A DNA stretch of 5,269 nucleotides from Dehalococcoidia bacterium (GTDB lineage Bacteria; Chloroflexota; Dehalococcoidia; Dehalococcoidales; RBG-16-60-22), in NCBI GenBank assembly GCA_013202615.1, contig JABMRL010000041.1:1-5269 (forward strand), given 5' to 3'. Made by a program: the position numbers and the translations under genes. Position 1 is the first letter of the stretch. Every line of letters begins with the position of its first letter. The notes under the pieces are model-generated. The model ran no database searches. It saw only the letters and a program-made list of their open reading frames with translations, and was not told where the DNA came from. Below, one piece after another: positions 1 through 5,130 of the stretch.

Positions 1-108
1 ATTAAGAGCAAATTACAGCATGCCAGCGTTGTAATTCATGTTGAACCCTGCGATGAGAAGTGTGAGCGGTGCCCGATACCGCCGGATTTGCGGCATAATG
101 TGACTTAA
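1..108 (+). CDS. C-terminal fragment, probable cation diffusion facilitator (CDF) family transporter
   Basis: Reading frame 1 is open from the window edge to a TAA at 106-108 and gives the last 35 residues of a protein that begins outside the window. The fragment contains ASVVIHVEPCDEKCERC and then a short polar tail. A beta-strand of the form VxIHVEPC near the C-terminus is typical of the cytoplasmic C-terminal domain of CDF metal/proton antiporters, where this fold binds metal and dimerises. The CX4CX2C spacing (Cys at fragment residues 17, 21/22 region and 24) could add a metal site. The transmembrane part cannot be seen, so the family call rests on this short motif alone. The gene runs toward the leftward transglutaminase-like gene, and 46 bp separate the two stop codons. 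Confidence 0.55.
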   Translation: MKSKLQHASVVIHVEPCDEKCERCPIPPDLRHNVT

Positions 109-154
109 GGCCTAATCGTGTATACTAACTCCTGCAAATAATATTATTGTCCCA

Positions 155-1426
155 CTAGGTATCAGTCCACTCAGAATGACTTTCGTCCACGAGATTATTA
201 TCTATTCCTATCTGTACTATCAAGCGAGTATGTTTGTCCAGTGGTACACGAAGATTCAACGTTATTGTAACCTGATGGTCTGGTCGTATTTGAAAGTAGT
301 CACTTTGTTGTCCGTTCCAAATCTTATTTTCACCCGCATCAAAACCTGCTAACACAGATACATTATAAGCTGTAGCAGTCCCTAGATTGTAAACTGTGAC
401 TTCCAATTCACCGACGTTTCCTTTCCCTTCTATACTCCAGTCATGAGTAAGAATTGGGGTTGGAATCATCGGGAATATAGAAGCCGACATATTCGTATAT
501 TCTTCTGGGAGTTGTCCGATTTCCCATCCCTCGCCAGTTGTCTCCATATAGTAGTATTTACTACCCTCATATTCCCAGTACGTACCATATACATTTTCCC
601 CACCCTTTACACCCACCGCACAATGGTGAGGTAGCTCTATTAATACTACTCCGTAACCCATCTTCTCAATTATTGATGCTAGCAGAATTGAGGTATCCTC
701 ACAGTCACCACCTTTGTCTACAAGGGTTTCAATAGGATACCTAGGATACTCGTCGTAGGGAGTAGTAATAGAGTCATCGGTATATGGAAGACTTTGAACG
801 AAGCTAGCAGCGAATTCTACGGTTTCATATTTACTAAATCCCGCTTCTAGAGCAGCCTCCTGTATCTTTTCAACTATGTGTTCTATATATATATCATCTA
901 ACGGATGAGTCACATAAACTGAGTAATTCTGTGTGGGAAGTCGTGGTATTCCTTGATAGTATTCATACAGTGACTGTGATATAGTTCCTTCCCAAGTCCA
1001 CTCACCTTTATATGTCCATGTATATTGTCTAGTAATAACTTCAGTGGATTGGCTAACTTCTTTTGTTATACTTGGTAATTCTTCTAAAGGTGCTGTGGGT
1101 TTTTCCGTAGGGGTTGGAGTAGGTGCGGGTTTTGGCTCCGGTTCTGGTGCAGGGGGTGGAGTTGATGGTGTTGGCACTGGTATTGGCTCTGGTTCTGGTG
1201 TTTGTACTGGTGGCGGTTTAGGAGAAGGGGTTGGACTTGTTGGAGGACTTGTATGATAGTTTGAGTTTTGATAGTCCGATAATACCCCTACTATAATCAC
1301 TAGCATTATTACAACAACGATTACTGTCAGCAAACATCCGCATCCTGATAGTGAACGCTTTGGCTGAGGTGGTTTGGGCGAACCCCTGAAGTTATCCCTG
1401 TAATAATCTCTGTCACTAAGTGGCAT
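155..1426 (-). CDS. Membrane-anchored transglutaminase-like (cysteine-protease fold) protein with Pro-rich stalk
   Basis: A 423-residue protein. Residues 1-28 are a polar cytoplasmic head starting MPLSDRDYYR, and a single membrane segment spans about 30-50 just after Gly-Cys-Gly-Cys-Leu. Residues 60-115 form a Pro-rich stalk of Xaa-Pro repeats. A transglutaminase-like domain covers about 165-310, and a beta-rich C-terminal domain of CARDB/Ig-like character about 325-420. The core is YPIETLVDKGGDCEDTS, giving the nucleophile Cys242, followed by HHCAVGV (His268 the likely general base, His267 adjacent). YYYMETTGEGW places Glu295 where the third catalytic residue is expected. Basic residues before the membrane segment predict N-in/C-out, so the catalytic domain would sit outside the cell. 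The start is supported by AGGAAG at 1434-1439, seven bases from ATG. The domain could be a peptidase, transamidase or inactive binder; I cannot tell which. The gene is AT-richer than its neighbours. Confidence 0.85.
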   Translation of the reverse strand: MPLSDRDYYRDNFRGSPKPPQPKRSLSGCGCLLTVIVVVIMLVIIVGVLSDYQNSNYHTSPPTSPTPSPKPPPVQTPEPEPIPVPTPSTPPPAPEPEPKPAPTPTPTEKPTAPLEELPSITKEVSQSTEVITRQYTWTYKGEWTWEGTISQSLYEYYQGIPRLPTQNYSVYVTHPLDDIYIEHIVEKIQEAALEAGFSKYETVEFAASFVQSLPYTDDSITTPYDEYPRYPIETLVDKGGDCEDTSILLASIIEKMGYGVVLIELPHHCAVGVKGGENVYGTYWEYEGSKYYYMETTGEGWEIGQLPEEYTNMSASIFPMIPTPILTHDWSIEGKGNVGELEVTVYNLGTATAYNVSVLAGFDAGENKIWNGQQSDYFQIRPDHQVTITLNLRVPLDKHTRLIVQIGIDNNLVDESHSEWTDT

Positions 1427-1485
1427 GTGATAACTTCCTACTTATTATACGAAGGAGACTTTATTAAGAAGGGAATTTATCTCAT

Positions 1486-1514
1486 AGTTTATGTATATGG
1501 GGAAGTAGTGTCAA
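1486..1514 (-). promoter_or_regulatory. Sigma70-like promoter for the transglutaminase-like gene
   Basis: On the minus strand, a perfect -35 hexamer TTGACA (1509-1514) lies 17 bases from TAAACT (1486-1491), a 4/6 match to the -10 consensus. Transcription would begin near 1479 and leave a leader of roughly 50 bases that carries the AGGAAG ribosome binding site. A perfect TATAAT at 1444-1449 on the same strand lies closer to the gene, but it has no recognisable -35 and would start the RNA inside the ribosome binding site. Confidence 0.5.
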
Positions 1515-1604
1515 TAGTAACTTGCATATGGGGAATCAATCCCTTGTCCATGCAGTTACGAAGATTGAGATTGGTGGCCTTGAATCAGGCGTTGGGCAGT
1601 CTGT

Positions 1605-1751
1605 TCAGCGGATAATTCTCCAGGCAATAAGAATAACTGGCGGAATCAGCAAGGACGAAAACAGGATTACAGCCAAGCTTGCCCCGGCAATTACTGCAAT
1701 CAGGGCAATCACGTTAGCGGCAATCGTATAAAATATCAAATCCTTGAGCAT
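1605..1751 (-). CDS. Small hydrophobic membrane protein (48 aa), unknown function
   Basis: An ATG at 1749-1751 opens a 48-codon frame ending in TGA at 1605-1607. The product starts MLKDLIFYTIAANVIALIAV and ends WRIIR. About 40 of the 48 residues are hydrophobic or small, enough for one long or two short membrane segments, with a Pro-Pro at residues 37-38 as a likely hinge between about 5-34 and 35-45. The short charged ends (Lys3, Asp4; Arg45, Arg48) fit a membrane peptide. It begins 21 bases after the deacetylase stop on the same strand. A weak AAAGAG seven bases before the ATG is the only candidate ribosome binding site near it, so translation may be coupled to the upstream gene. I do not recognise the family. 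The uninterrupted hydrophobic pattern and operon position argue for a real gene, though the shortness leaves doubt. Confidence 0.55.
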   Translation of the reverse strand: MLKDLIFYTIAANVIALIAVIAGASLAVILFSSLLIPPVILIAWRIIR

Positions 1752-1772
1752 CTTATTACTCTTTAGAATACC

Positions 1773-2807
1773 TCAGGTAATTTTATGTATTTCCTTTATC
1801 TGCGTGACCAGTTCACTGATGTCCGGCGCCGCCCCCCGGCGCTCCGGTTGCCCCAGCGGGTCTTCGATATCCGGGTTGCCTAGCAGGACGTCGAAGGTGG
1901 CCTTCACCGACGCCGCCAGCGCTTTCAGGTTATAGCCGCCCTCAAGAGTGAAAACCAATTTCTCGTCGCAGAATTCGTCGGCCAGTTCCTTTATGGTTCT
2001 TACCATCCCGGCGAAGCCGGTTGTGCTGACCTCCATCATGGCCAGGTGGTCTGCCCAGTGAGGGTCATAGCCGGCGGACACCAGAATAAGCTCTGGGCGG
2101 AAACGCTTGGTCGCCGGCACGATGATTTGCTCAAAAACCTGCCGGTATTCATCATCGCCGGAACCAGCGGGCAGGGGGATGTTGACCTTGCTGCCCTGGG
2201 CGGCGCCGCTCCCGGTCTCGTAAATGGTCCCGCTGCCCGGATAGTGGGGGTACTGGTGGGTGGATATATACAGGACCTGAGGGTCGCTGTCGAAGGCTTC
2301 CTGAGTGCCATTGCCGTGATGCACGTCAAAATCGATGATGGCGACCTTTTCGATTTTGTGCTTCTTGAGGGCGTGCCGGGCGGCGATGGCGATGTTGTTG
2401 AAGAGGCAGAAGCCCATGGCCGCCGTTGCGGTGGCGTGGTGGCCGGGGGGTCTGACCAGGGCAAAAGCGCTGTTCACCTTGCCGCTTATGACGGCATCGG
2501 TTGCCTCAATGACGCCGCCGGCGGCATACAGCGCGGCATCGTAAGAGTCCGGCGACATTATCGTATCGGCGTCAAGCCAGCCAAAGCCCTCTAGCGCCGC
2601 ATCTTTGATGTGCGAGACATATGATGCCTGGTGGACATAGTTCAACTCTTCCGTGGTGGCCGGGCGGGGGTTGACCGGCGTTAGCTGCTCTAGCCGCCCC
2701 GTTTCCTCAAGGTGGGCCATAACCGCTTCCAGGCGTTTGGCATTTTCCGGGTGAGAGCCGGTTTCATGCTTCAGATATACGGGGTCATAAACATAACCTG
2801 CCTTCAT
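1773..2807 (-). CDS. Histone deacetylase-fold amidohydrolase (AcuC/AphA/class II-like deacetylase)
   Basis: A 344-residue, full-length zinc-dependent deacetylase of the arginase/HDAC fold. It removes acetyl groups from acetylated amines, either protein lysines or small molecules such as acetylpolyamines. All the hallmarks are visible: HPENAKR (19-25), VRPPGHHA with the tandem His123-His124, GFCLFNN (132-138), DFDVHHGNGTQ (159-169) giving zinc ligands Asp161 and His163, SAGYDPHWADHLA (244-256) giving the third ligand Asp248, and LEGGYN with the catalytic Tyr292. The SAGYDxHxxDxLA form resembles the class II/bacterial HDAH-like branch more than class I. The ATG at 2805-2807 is preceded by AGAGGTGA, which overlaps the lysE-type stop codon, so translation is probably coupled. 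No signal peptide is present, so the enzyme is cytoplasmic. The histone-type name describes the fold; substrate is unknown. Next to an exporter, a small amine or amino acid is as likely as a protein. Confidence 0.93.
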   Translation of the reverse strand: MKAGYVYDPVYLKHETGSHPENAKRLEAVMAHLEETGRLEQLTPVNPRPATTEELNYVHQASYVSHIKDAALEGFGWLDADTIMSPDSYDAALYAAGGVIEATDAVISGKVNSAFALVRPPGHHATATAAMGFCLFNNIAIAARHALKKHKIEKVAIIDFDVHHGNGTQEAFDSDPQVLYISTHQYPHYPGSGTIYETGSGAAQGSKVNIPLPAGSGDDEYRQVFEQIIVPATKRFRPELILVSAGYDPHWADHLAMMEVSTTGFAGMVRTIKELADEFCDEKLVFTLEGGYNLKALAASVKATFDVLLGNPDIEDPLGQPERRGAAPDISELVTQIKEIHKIT

Positions 2808-2816
2808 AATTCACCT

Positions 2817-3428
2817 CTAAATCACGAGCCTGATGCCCGATATCAGAAACCAGATGCCAAAGCCAACCAGCAGCAGGCTGCAGGCGATGAAGAGCCACGC
2901 CTGCACGCGCTGGTTCCAGAAGGCATGCGTCCGGTAAATCACGTTGGATACCAGTGTCAGCCAGGCGAGGTCGCACAGCCAGTGTACAATGATGAAGGCA
3001 ATAAGGCCCATTGTGCCGAATTCGAGGATGCGCATAATGAGCATGCCGCCGATGGTCGCCCACCAGACCAGGAAAAAAGGATTGAAGACACTGGTCAGAA
3101 TACCGGCGGCGAAGGCGTTATAGGGCAGGTCCTTCCCTTTCCCGGCAACCTCGCTGCGGGCGCGGAACATGCTCACGCCCATCCAGATTATCATGCCGCT
3201 GCCGGCCACGCTCAGCGCCAGGCGCACAACAGTGACCTGAAAGAACTGGGCGAAGCCGAAGTAGATGAGCAGGATTAAGGGTACTTCAATCACGGCGTGG
3301 CCGAGGGAAATCCAGACTCCCGCCCATGGTGACCTGTAGCTCTTCGCTAGGGTGACGGCGAGCATGGGGCCGGGCATCATTACCCCGGAGAAGGAGATAA
3401 CGGCAACGCTCAGCAGGATTGGAAGCAT
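2817..3428 (-). CDS. LysE/RhtB-family translocator (amino-acid exporter)
   Basis: A 203-residue integral membrane protein of normal LysE/RhtB length with about six hydrophobic segments: roughly 3-27, 35-60, 67-88, 104-132, 138-162 and 178-200. The family signature near the N-terminus is seen as SGVMMPGPMLAVTLAKS (Pro-Gly-Pro at 19-21), and NPFFLVWWATIGG (116-128) matches the conserved mid-protein segment. Family members export amino acids or related metabolites using the proton gradient. The substrate here cannot be read from the sequence. The start ATG at 3426-3428 has a strong AGGGAGG site at 3434-3440, five bases upstream. It is the first gene of a leftward operon. Nine bases separate its stop from the ATG of the deacetylase, whose ribosome binding site overlaps this stop, so the two proteins are probably made in step and serve one process. 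Confidence 0.9.
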   Translation of the reverse strand: MLPILLSVAVISFSGVMMPGPMLAVTLAKSYRSPWAGVWISLGHAVIEVPLILLIYFGFAQFFQVTVVRLALSVAGSGMIIWMGVSMFRARSEVAGKGKDLPYNAFAAGILTSVFNPFFLVWWATIGGMLIMRILEFGTMGLIAFIIVHWLCDLAWLTLVSNVIYRTHAFWNQRVQAWLFIACSLLLVGFGIWFLISGIRLVI

Positions 3429-3479
3429 TTGAACCTCCCTCTCATAATATCATACCCTTGCTTTCGGTGTCTTACTGGC

Positions 3480-3508
3480 TTGAGTTCATTCCAGTGATGA
3501 ATTATACT
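3480..3508 (+). promoter_or_regulatory. Sigma70-like promoter for the nurA-like gene
   Basis: TTGAGT (3480-3485, 4/6 to the -35 consensus) is followed after 17 bases by TATACT (3503-3508, 5/6 to the -10 consensus). Transcription would start around 3515, just before the GAGGGG ribosome binding site at 3517-3522, giving a very short leader. The optimal spacing makes this the best promoter candidate in the 100-bp divergent gap. Confidence 0.45.
3501..3506 (-). promoter_or_regulatory. Candidate -10 element for the lysE-deacetylase operon
   Basis: The minus strand reads a perfect TATAAT here, giving a predicted RNA start near 3494 and a leader of about 65 bases before the LysE-family ATG. I find no good -35 at 16-18 bases upstream; that position would fall in the ribosome binding site of the divergent nurA-like gene. 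A weaker alternative, AAGACA-N18-TATTAT (3444-3473), would leave too little leader for the ribosome binding site. The site overlaps the -10 of the opposite promoter. Confidence 0.3.
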
Positions 3509-3528
3509 TTGCCGTAGAGGGGAAAGGG

Positions 3529-4728
3529 GTGTCGCTGGATTTAACCAAGATAGCCACACAGGCCAGCAACATGGTGGTGCGCCTGAAGGAAGGCCGTGCC
3601 GAAAGGCAGCAGCGACTTCAGTACGCGCGGCAGATCTTTGGCGACGAAACCGTAGACCTGGAGAAACTGAAGAGGAAAGTTGCGGCCAGCCGGACCACGT
3701 GGCTGGTGGCGGAGCTGTGCGACGGGCTGGCGGAACGATACCCGGCGCCAACCACCCCCGCCGAGTTCAACGTGCTCGCCGCCGATGGCTCTCACATTGA
3801 CGTTGACCGGCACCGTTCCACGCGGTGCTACCTGATAAACATCGGTACCGTTGCTCTCAGGTATGGCGACGAGCCGGATGCCCTGCTGGATAGCGCCCCG
3901 CACCTCTACGCTGAAGATGAAGACCTGGTGATAAAGCCGGCGGCGGCTAGCGGTCGTGAGCAGATGGTTGAGGGAACATTGCTCGGCATCAAGCGCGCCG
4001 TTGAGGAATGCCGCCACCTGTCTGCGCTGGCGGCGGAACAGCCCCCGGGCAGCAGTACCCTGGCGCTGCTCGATGGCACCTTGATTCTCTGGGGGCTGGA
4101 GGCGTTTCCCGACTTCGTCACCGAGGCGTTGCTGGACAATGGCTTTTTACCTTGCCTGGAAGAGATGAGAAAGCAAAATCAAGATAAGAAGATGGCGCTG
4201 GCCAGCTACATCAGCTTTCCCAGGAGTACAGATGTGGTCAACGTCCTGCGGGTGGCGATATGCCCTCATGAGGTGGCCGACTGCGACCGCTTCTGCCCGC
4301 TGTCTAAAGGTCGGGACTGCGAAGGCGTGGCCGGAGTAACCGACCGGGAACTCTTCATGGATGTATTGGAGCCGGGCGAGAGGTCGGCGCTGTTCATAAG
4401 CCCGTCGAAGATAACGAAGGAGCGTTACGGCGAACACAGAGTTTATTTCTTTTACATACGGCTTGAGGAAGAGGTGGCGCGGGTGGAGCTGCCGCGCTGG
4501 GCGGCGGAAAACGCCGCGCTGCTGGACATGGCGCACGCTTTGCTTCTCGACCAGTGCCGGCGGGGGCAGGGCTACCCGGTGGCTTTGAGCGAGGCCCACG
4601 AGCAGGCGGTGGTCACCGGTGCCGACCGCGCCGAGTTCTGGCAGCTTGTAGAGTCTTTGTGCATTGAGGAAAAAATCCCCACCCTCACCTCCGCCAAGAG
4701 CTTCAGCAAGCGGACGAGGTGGGTGTAG
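3529..4728 (+). CDS. nurA: NurA-family nuclease
   Basis: A 399-residue protein. NurA nucleases have an RNase H-like fold, depend on manganese, and work with the HerA hexameric ATPase to resect DNA ends at double-strand breaks. Family motifs: LAADGSHID (83-91) with the metal-binding Asp86, LALLDGTLILW (178-188) with Asp182, and a C-terminal GYPVALSEAHEQA (348-360) containing Tyr349 and His357, then Asp366. A Glu-rich helix (Glu149, Glu159, Glu160) sits between the first two motifs, where the family has a catalytic Glu. An unusual CX6CX3CX7C cluster occupies 245-264. The GTG start has GAGGGG six bases upstream; the next in-frame Met is residue 15 and lacks such a site. Residues 15-55 are highly charged and likely helical. 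A HAS-barrel gene begins about 400 bases downstream on the same strand, which strengthens the call. Confidence 0.87.
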   Translation: MSLDLTKIATQASNMVVRLKEGRAERQQRLQYARQIFGDETVDLEKLKRKVAASRTTWLVAELCDGLAERYPAPTTPAEFNVLAADGSHIDVDRHRSTRCYLINIGTVALRYGDEPDALLDSAPHLYAEDEDLVIKPAAASGREQMVEGTLLGIKRAVEECRHLSALAAEQPPGSSTLALLDGTLILWGLEAFPDFVTEALLDNGFLPCLEEMRKQNQDKKMALASYISFPRSTDVVNVLRVAICPHEVADCDRFCPLSKGRDCEGVAGVTDRELFMDVLEPGERSALFISPSKITKERYGEHRVYFFYIRLEEEVARVELPRWAAENAALLDMAHALLLDQCRRGQGYPVALSEAHEQAVVTGADRAEFWQLVESLCIEEKIPTLTSAKSFSKRTRWV

Positions 4729-4775
4729 AATATTACCTAATCCCCGTAATTAAAATTGTGGGGAAAGGAAAGGTT

Positions 4776-4916
4776 ATGCCTCTAGCGGAGAGGGACTATA
4801 TGAGGAGGCCGCTGCCATCAGGCGGAAACTCTGGCAGGCGTGGTTGTCTTGTCTTTTTTATCATTTTATTTATAATTGCGATTATTATCGCCTTGTATTT
4901 CCTTTTAAAATCTTGA
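4776..4916 (+). CDS. Small single-pass membrane protein (46 aa) with RDY-type N-terminal tag
   Basis: The 46-codon frame starts at ATG 4776-4778, with AAGGA at 4765-4769 six bases before it. An upstream in-frame GTG at 4719 lies inside the nurA-like gene and has no such site, so I prefer the ATG. The product has a polar head beginning MPLAERDYMRRP, a Gly/Ser/Arg-rich linker ending Arg-Arg-Gly-Cys-Leu (21-25), one strongly hydrophobic segment at about 25-44, and a Lys-Ser end. Positive charge before the segment predicts a cytoplasmic head. The first ten residues match the head of the transglutaminase-like protein at 155-1426 at seven positions, with conservative changes at two more. The gene lies 47 bases after nurA and 28 bases before the next small gene. 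Its function is unknown; a membrane anchor or partner-binding peptide is an inference. Confidence 0.7.
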   Translation: MPLAERDYMRRPLPSGGNSGRRGCLVFFIILFIIAIIIALYFLLKS

Positions 4917-4932
4917 ACTCAAGACTTAAAGC

Positions 4933-4938
4933 GGGAGG
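4933..4938 (+). promoter_or_regulatory. Strong ribosome binding site for the 23-aa gene
   Basis: GGGAGG stands exactly six bases before the ATG at 4945. It is one of the best Shine-Dalgarno matches in the window, and it is the main reason to accept a 23-codon frame as a gene. Confidence 0.65.
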
Positions 4939-4944
4939 CATTAA

Positions 4945-5016
4945 ATGGGCAGTAAAGGCAGAAAAAACGTAAAGAAAGCCAAGCAGAAGAAAGAGAAAAA
5001 GGAAAAGGGGAAGTAA
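4945..5016 (+). CDS. Lysine-rich mini-protein (23 aa), unknown function
   Basis: A 23-codon frame from ATG to TAA. The product begins MGSKGRKNVKKAK and ends in a run of Lys and Glu. By count, 11 of 23 residues are Lys, with one Arg and two Glu, so net charge is about +10. There is no hydrophobic stretch; the peptide should be soluble, disordered or weakly helical, and able to bind nucleic acid or acidic surfaces electrostatically. It begins 28 bases after the preceding small membrane gene and is followed by the hairpin repeat cluster and the HAS-barrel gene. The strong ribosome binding site and the ordered start and stop support expression; an A-rich stretch could give such a frame by chance. 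I do not recognise a named family. Given the nuclease/ATPase neighbours, a DNA- or RNA-binding role is conceivable but unproven. Confidence 0.55.
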   Translation: MGSKGRKNVKKAKQKKEKKEKGK

Positions 5017-5040
5017 GAGACGGTAGAATAAGAGAGATTT

Positions 5041-5115
5041 GACCTCTCCCTTTCCTAAAGGGAGATTGAGAGGGATTTCGAATCCCCCTTTATCCCCCTT
5101 TTCCAAAGGGGGAAT
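5041..5115. repeat. Cluster of intergenic hairpin repeats
   Basis: Three tight inverted repeats are packed in 75 bases. TCTCCCTTT (5045-5053) pairs with AAAGGGAGA (5057-5065) across a 3-base loop. GGGATT (5072-5077) pairs with AATCCC (5081-5086) across TCG. TCCCCCTTT (5093-5101) pairs with AAAGGGGGA (5105-5113) across a 3-base loop. An upstream copy of TCCCCCTTT (5083-5091) can compete for the same right arm. An outer pairing, CCTCTC (5043-5048) with GAGAGG (5068-5073), is also possible. Such C-run/G-run palindromes, giving peptides like KGDKGGF when translated, are in my recollection a common dispersed intergenic repeat type in several bacterial groups. No T-tract follows on the plus strand, so a classical terminator is not indicated. 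The repeats may nonetheless modulate read-through into the HAS-barrel gene or protect the upstream mRNA end. Confidence 0.75.
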
Positions 5116-5130
5116 AGAGTACCACGGGAG

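Noticed and set aside
137..148. AATAATATTATT palindrome between the converging genes as a terminator
   Set aside because: The 12-bp repeat is only A/T, has no loop and no adjacent T-run, so it would not make a stable RNA hairpin.
1044..1256. A Gly/Val-repeat frame on the plus strand
   Set aside because: The repeats are the complement of the Pro-rich stalk of the transglutaminase-like gene and have no independent support.
1331..1340. Lipoprotein signal (lipobox cysteine) in the transglutaminase-like protein
   Set aside because: The cysteines at residues 29 and 31 come before the hydrophobic segment. A lipobox cysteine should follow it.
1427..1615. A 62-codon plus-strand frame in the gap beside the transglutaminase-like gene
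   Set aside because: It starts directly against the neighbouring ATG with no ribosome binding site, runs over the promoter, and has no domain-like pattern. Apart from that promoter, I see nothing in 1515-1604.
2046..2594. A 182-codon open frame on the plus strand
   Set aside because: It lies fully antisense to the deacetylase, whose motifs are intact. The translation is Gly/Val/Ala-rich with no domain, as expected for the complement of a GC-rich gene.
2712..3278. A 188-codon open frame on the plus strand
   Set aside because: It is antisense to the LysE-family gene and the start of the deacetylase. The product is rich in His, Ala, Gln and Asp with no recognisable fold.
4719..4775. Upstream GTG start extending the 46-aa membrane protein to 65 aa
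   Set aside because: It overlaps the nurA end, lacks a ribosome binding site, and would bury the MPL-RDY head that begins the other tagged protein.
4911..4924. TCTTGA-AC-TCAAGA inverted repeat at the end of the 46-aa gene
   Set aside because: Six-base arms around a two-base centre, including the stop codon, may arise by chance. No second copy was seen in the window.
5041..5115. A CRISPR-like or rho-independent terminator reading of the C-rich repeats
   Set aside because: There are no regularly spaced repeats with unique spacers, and no T-tract follows the hairpins on the plus strand.
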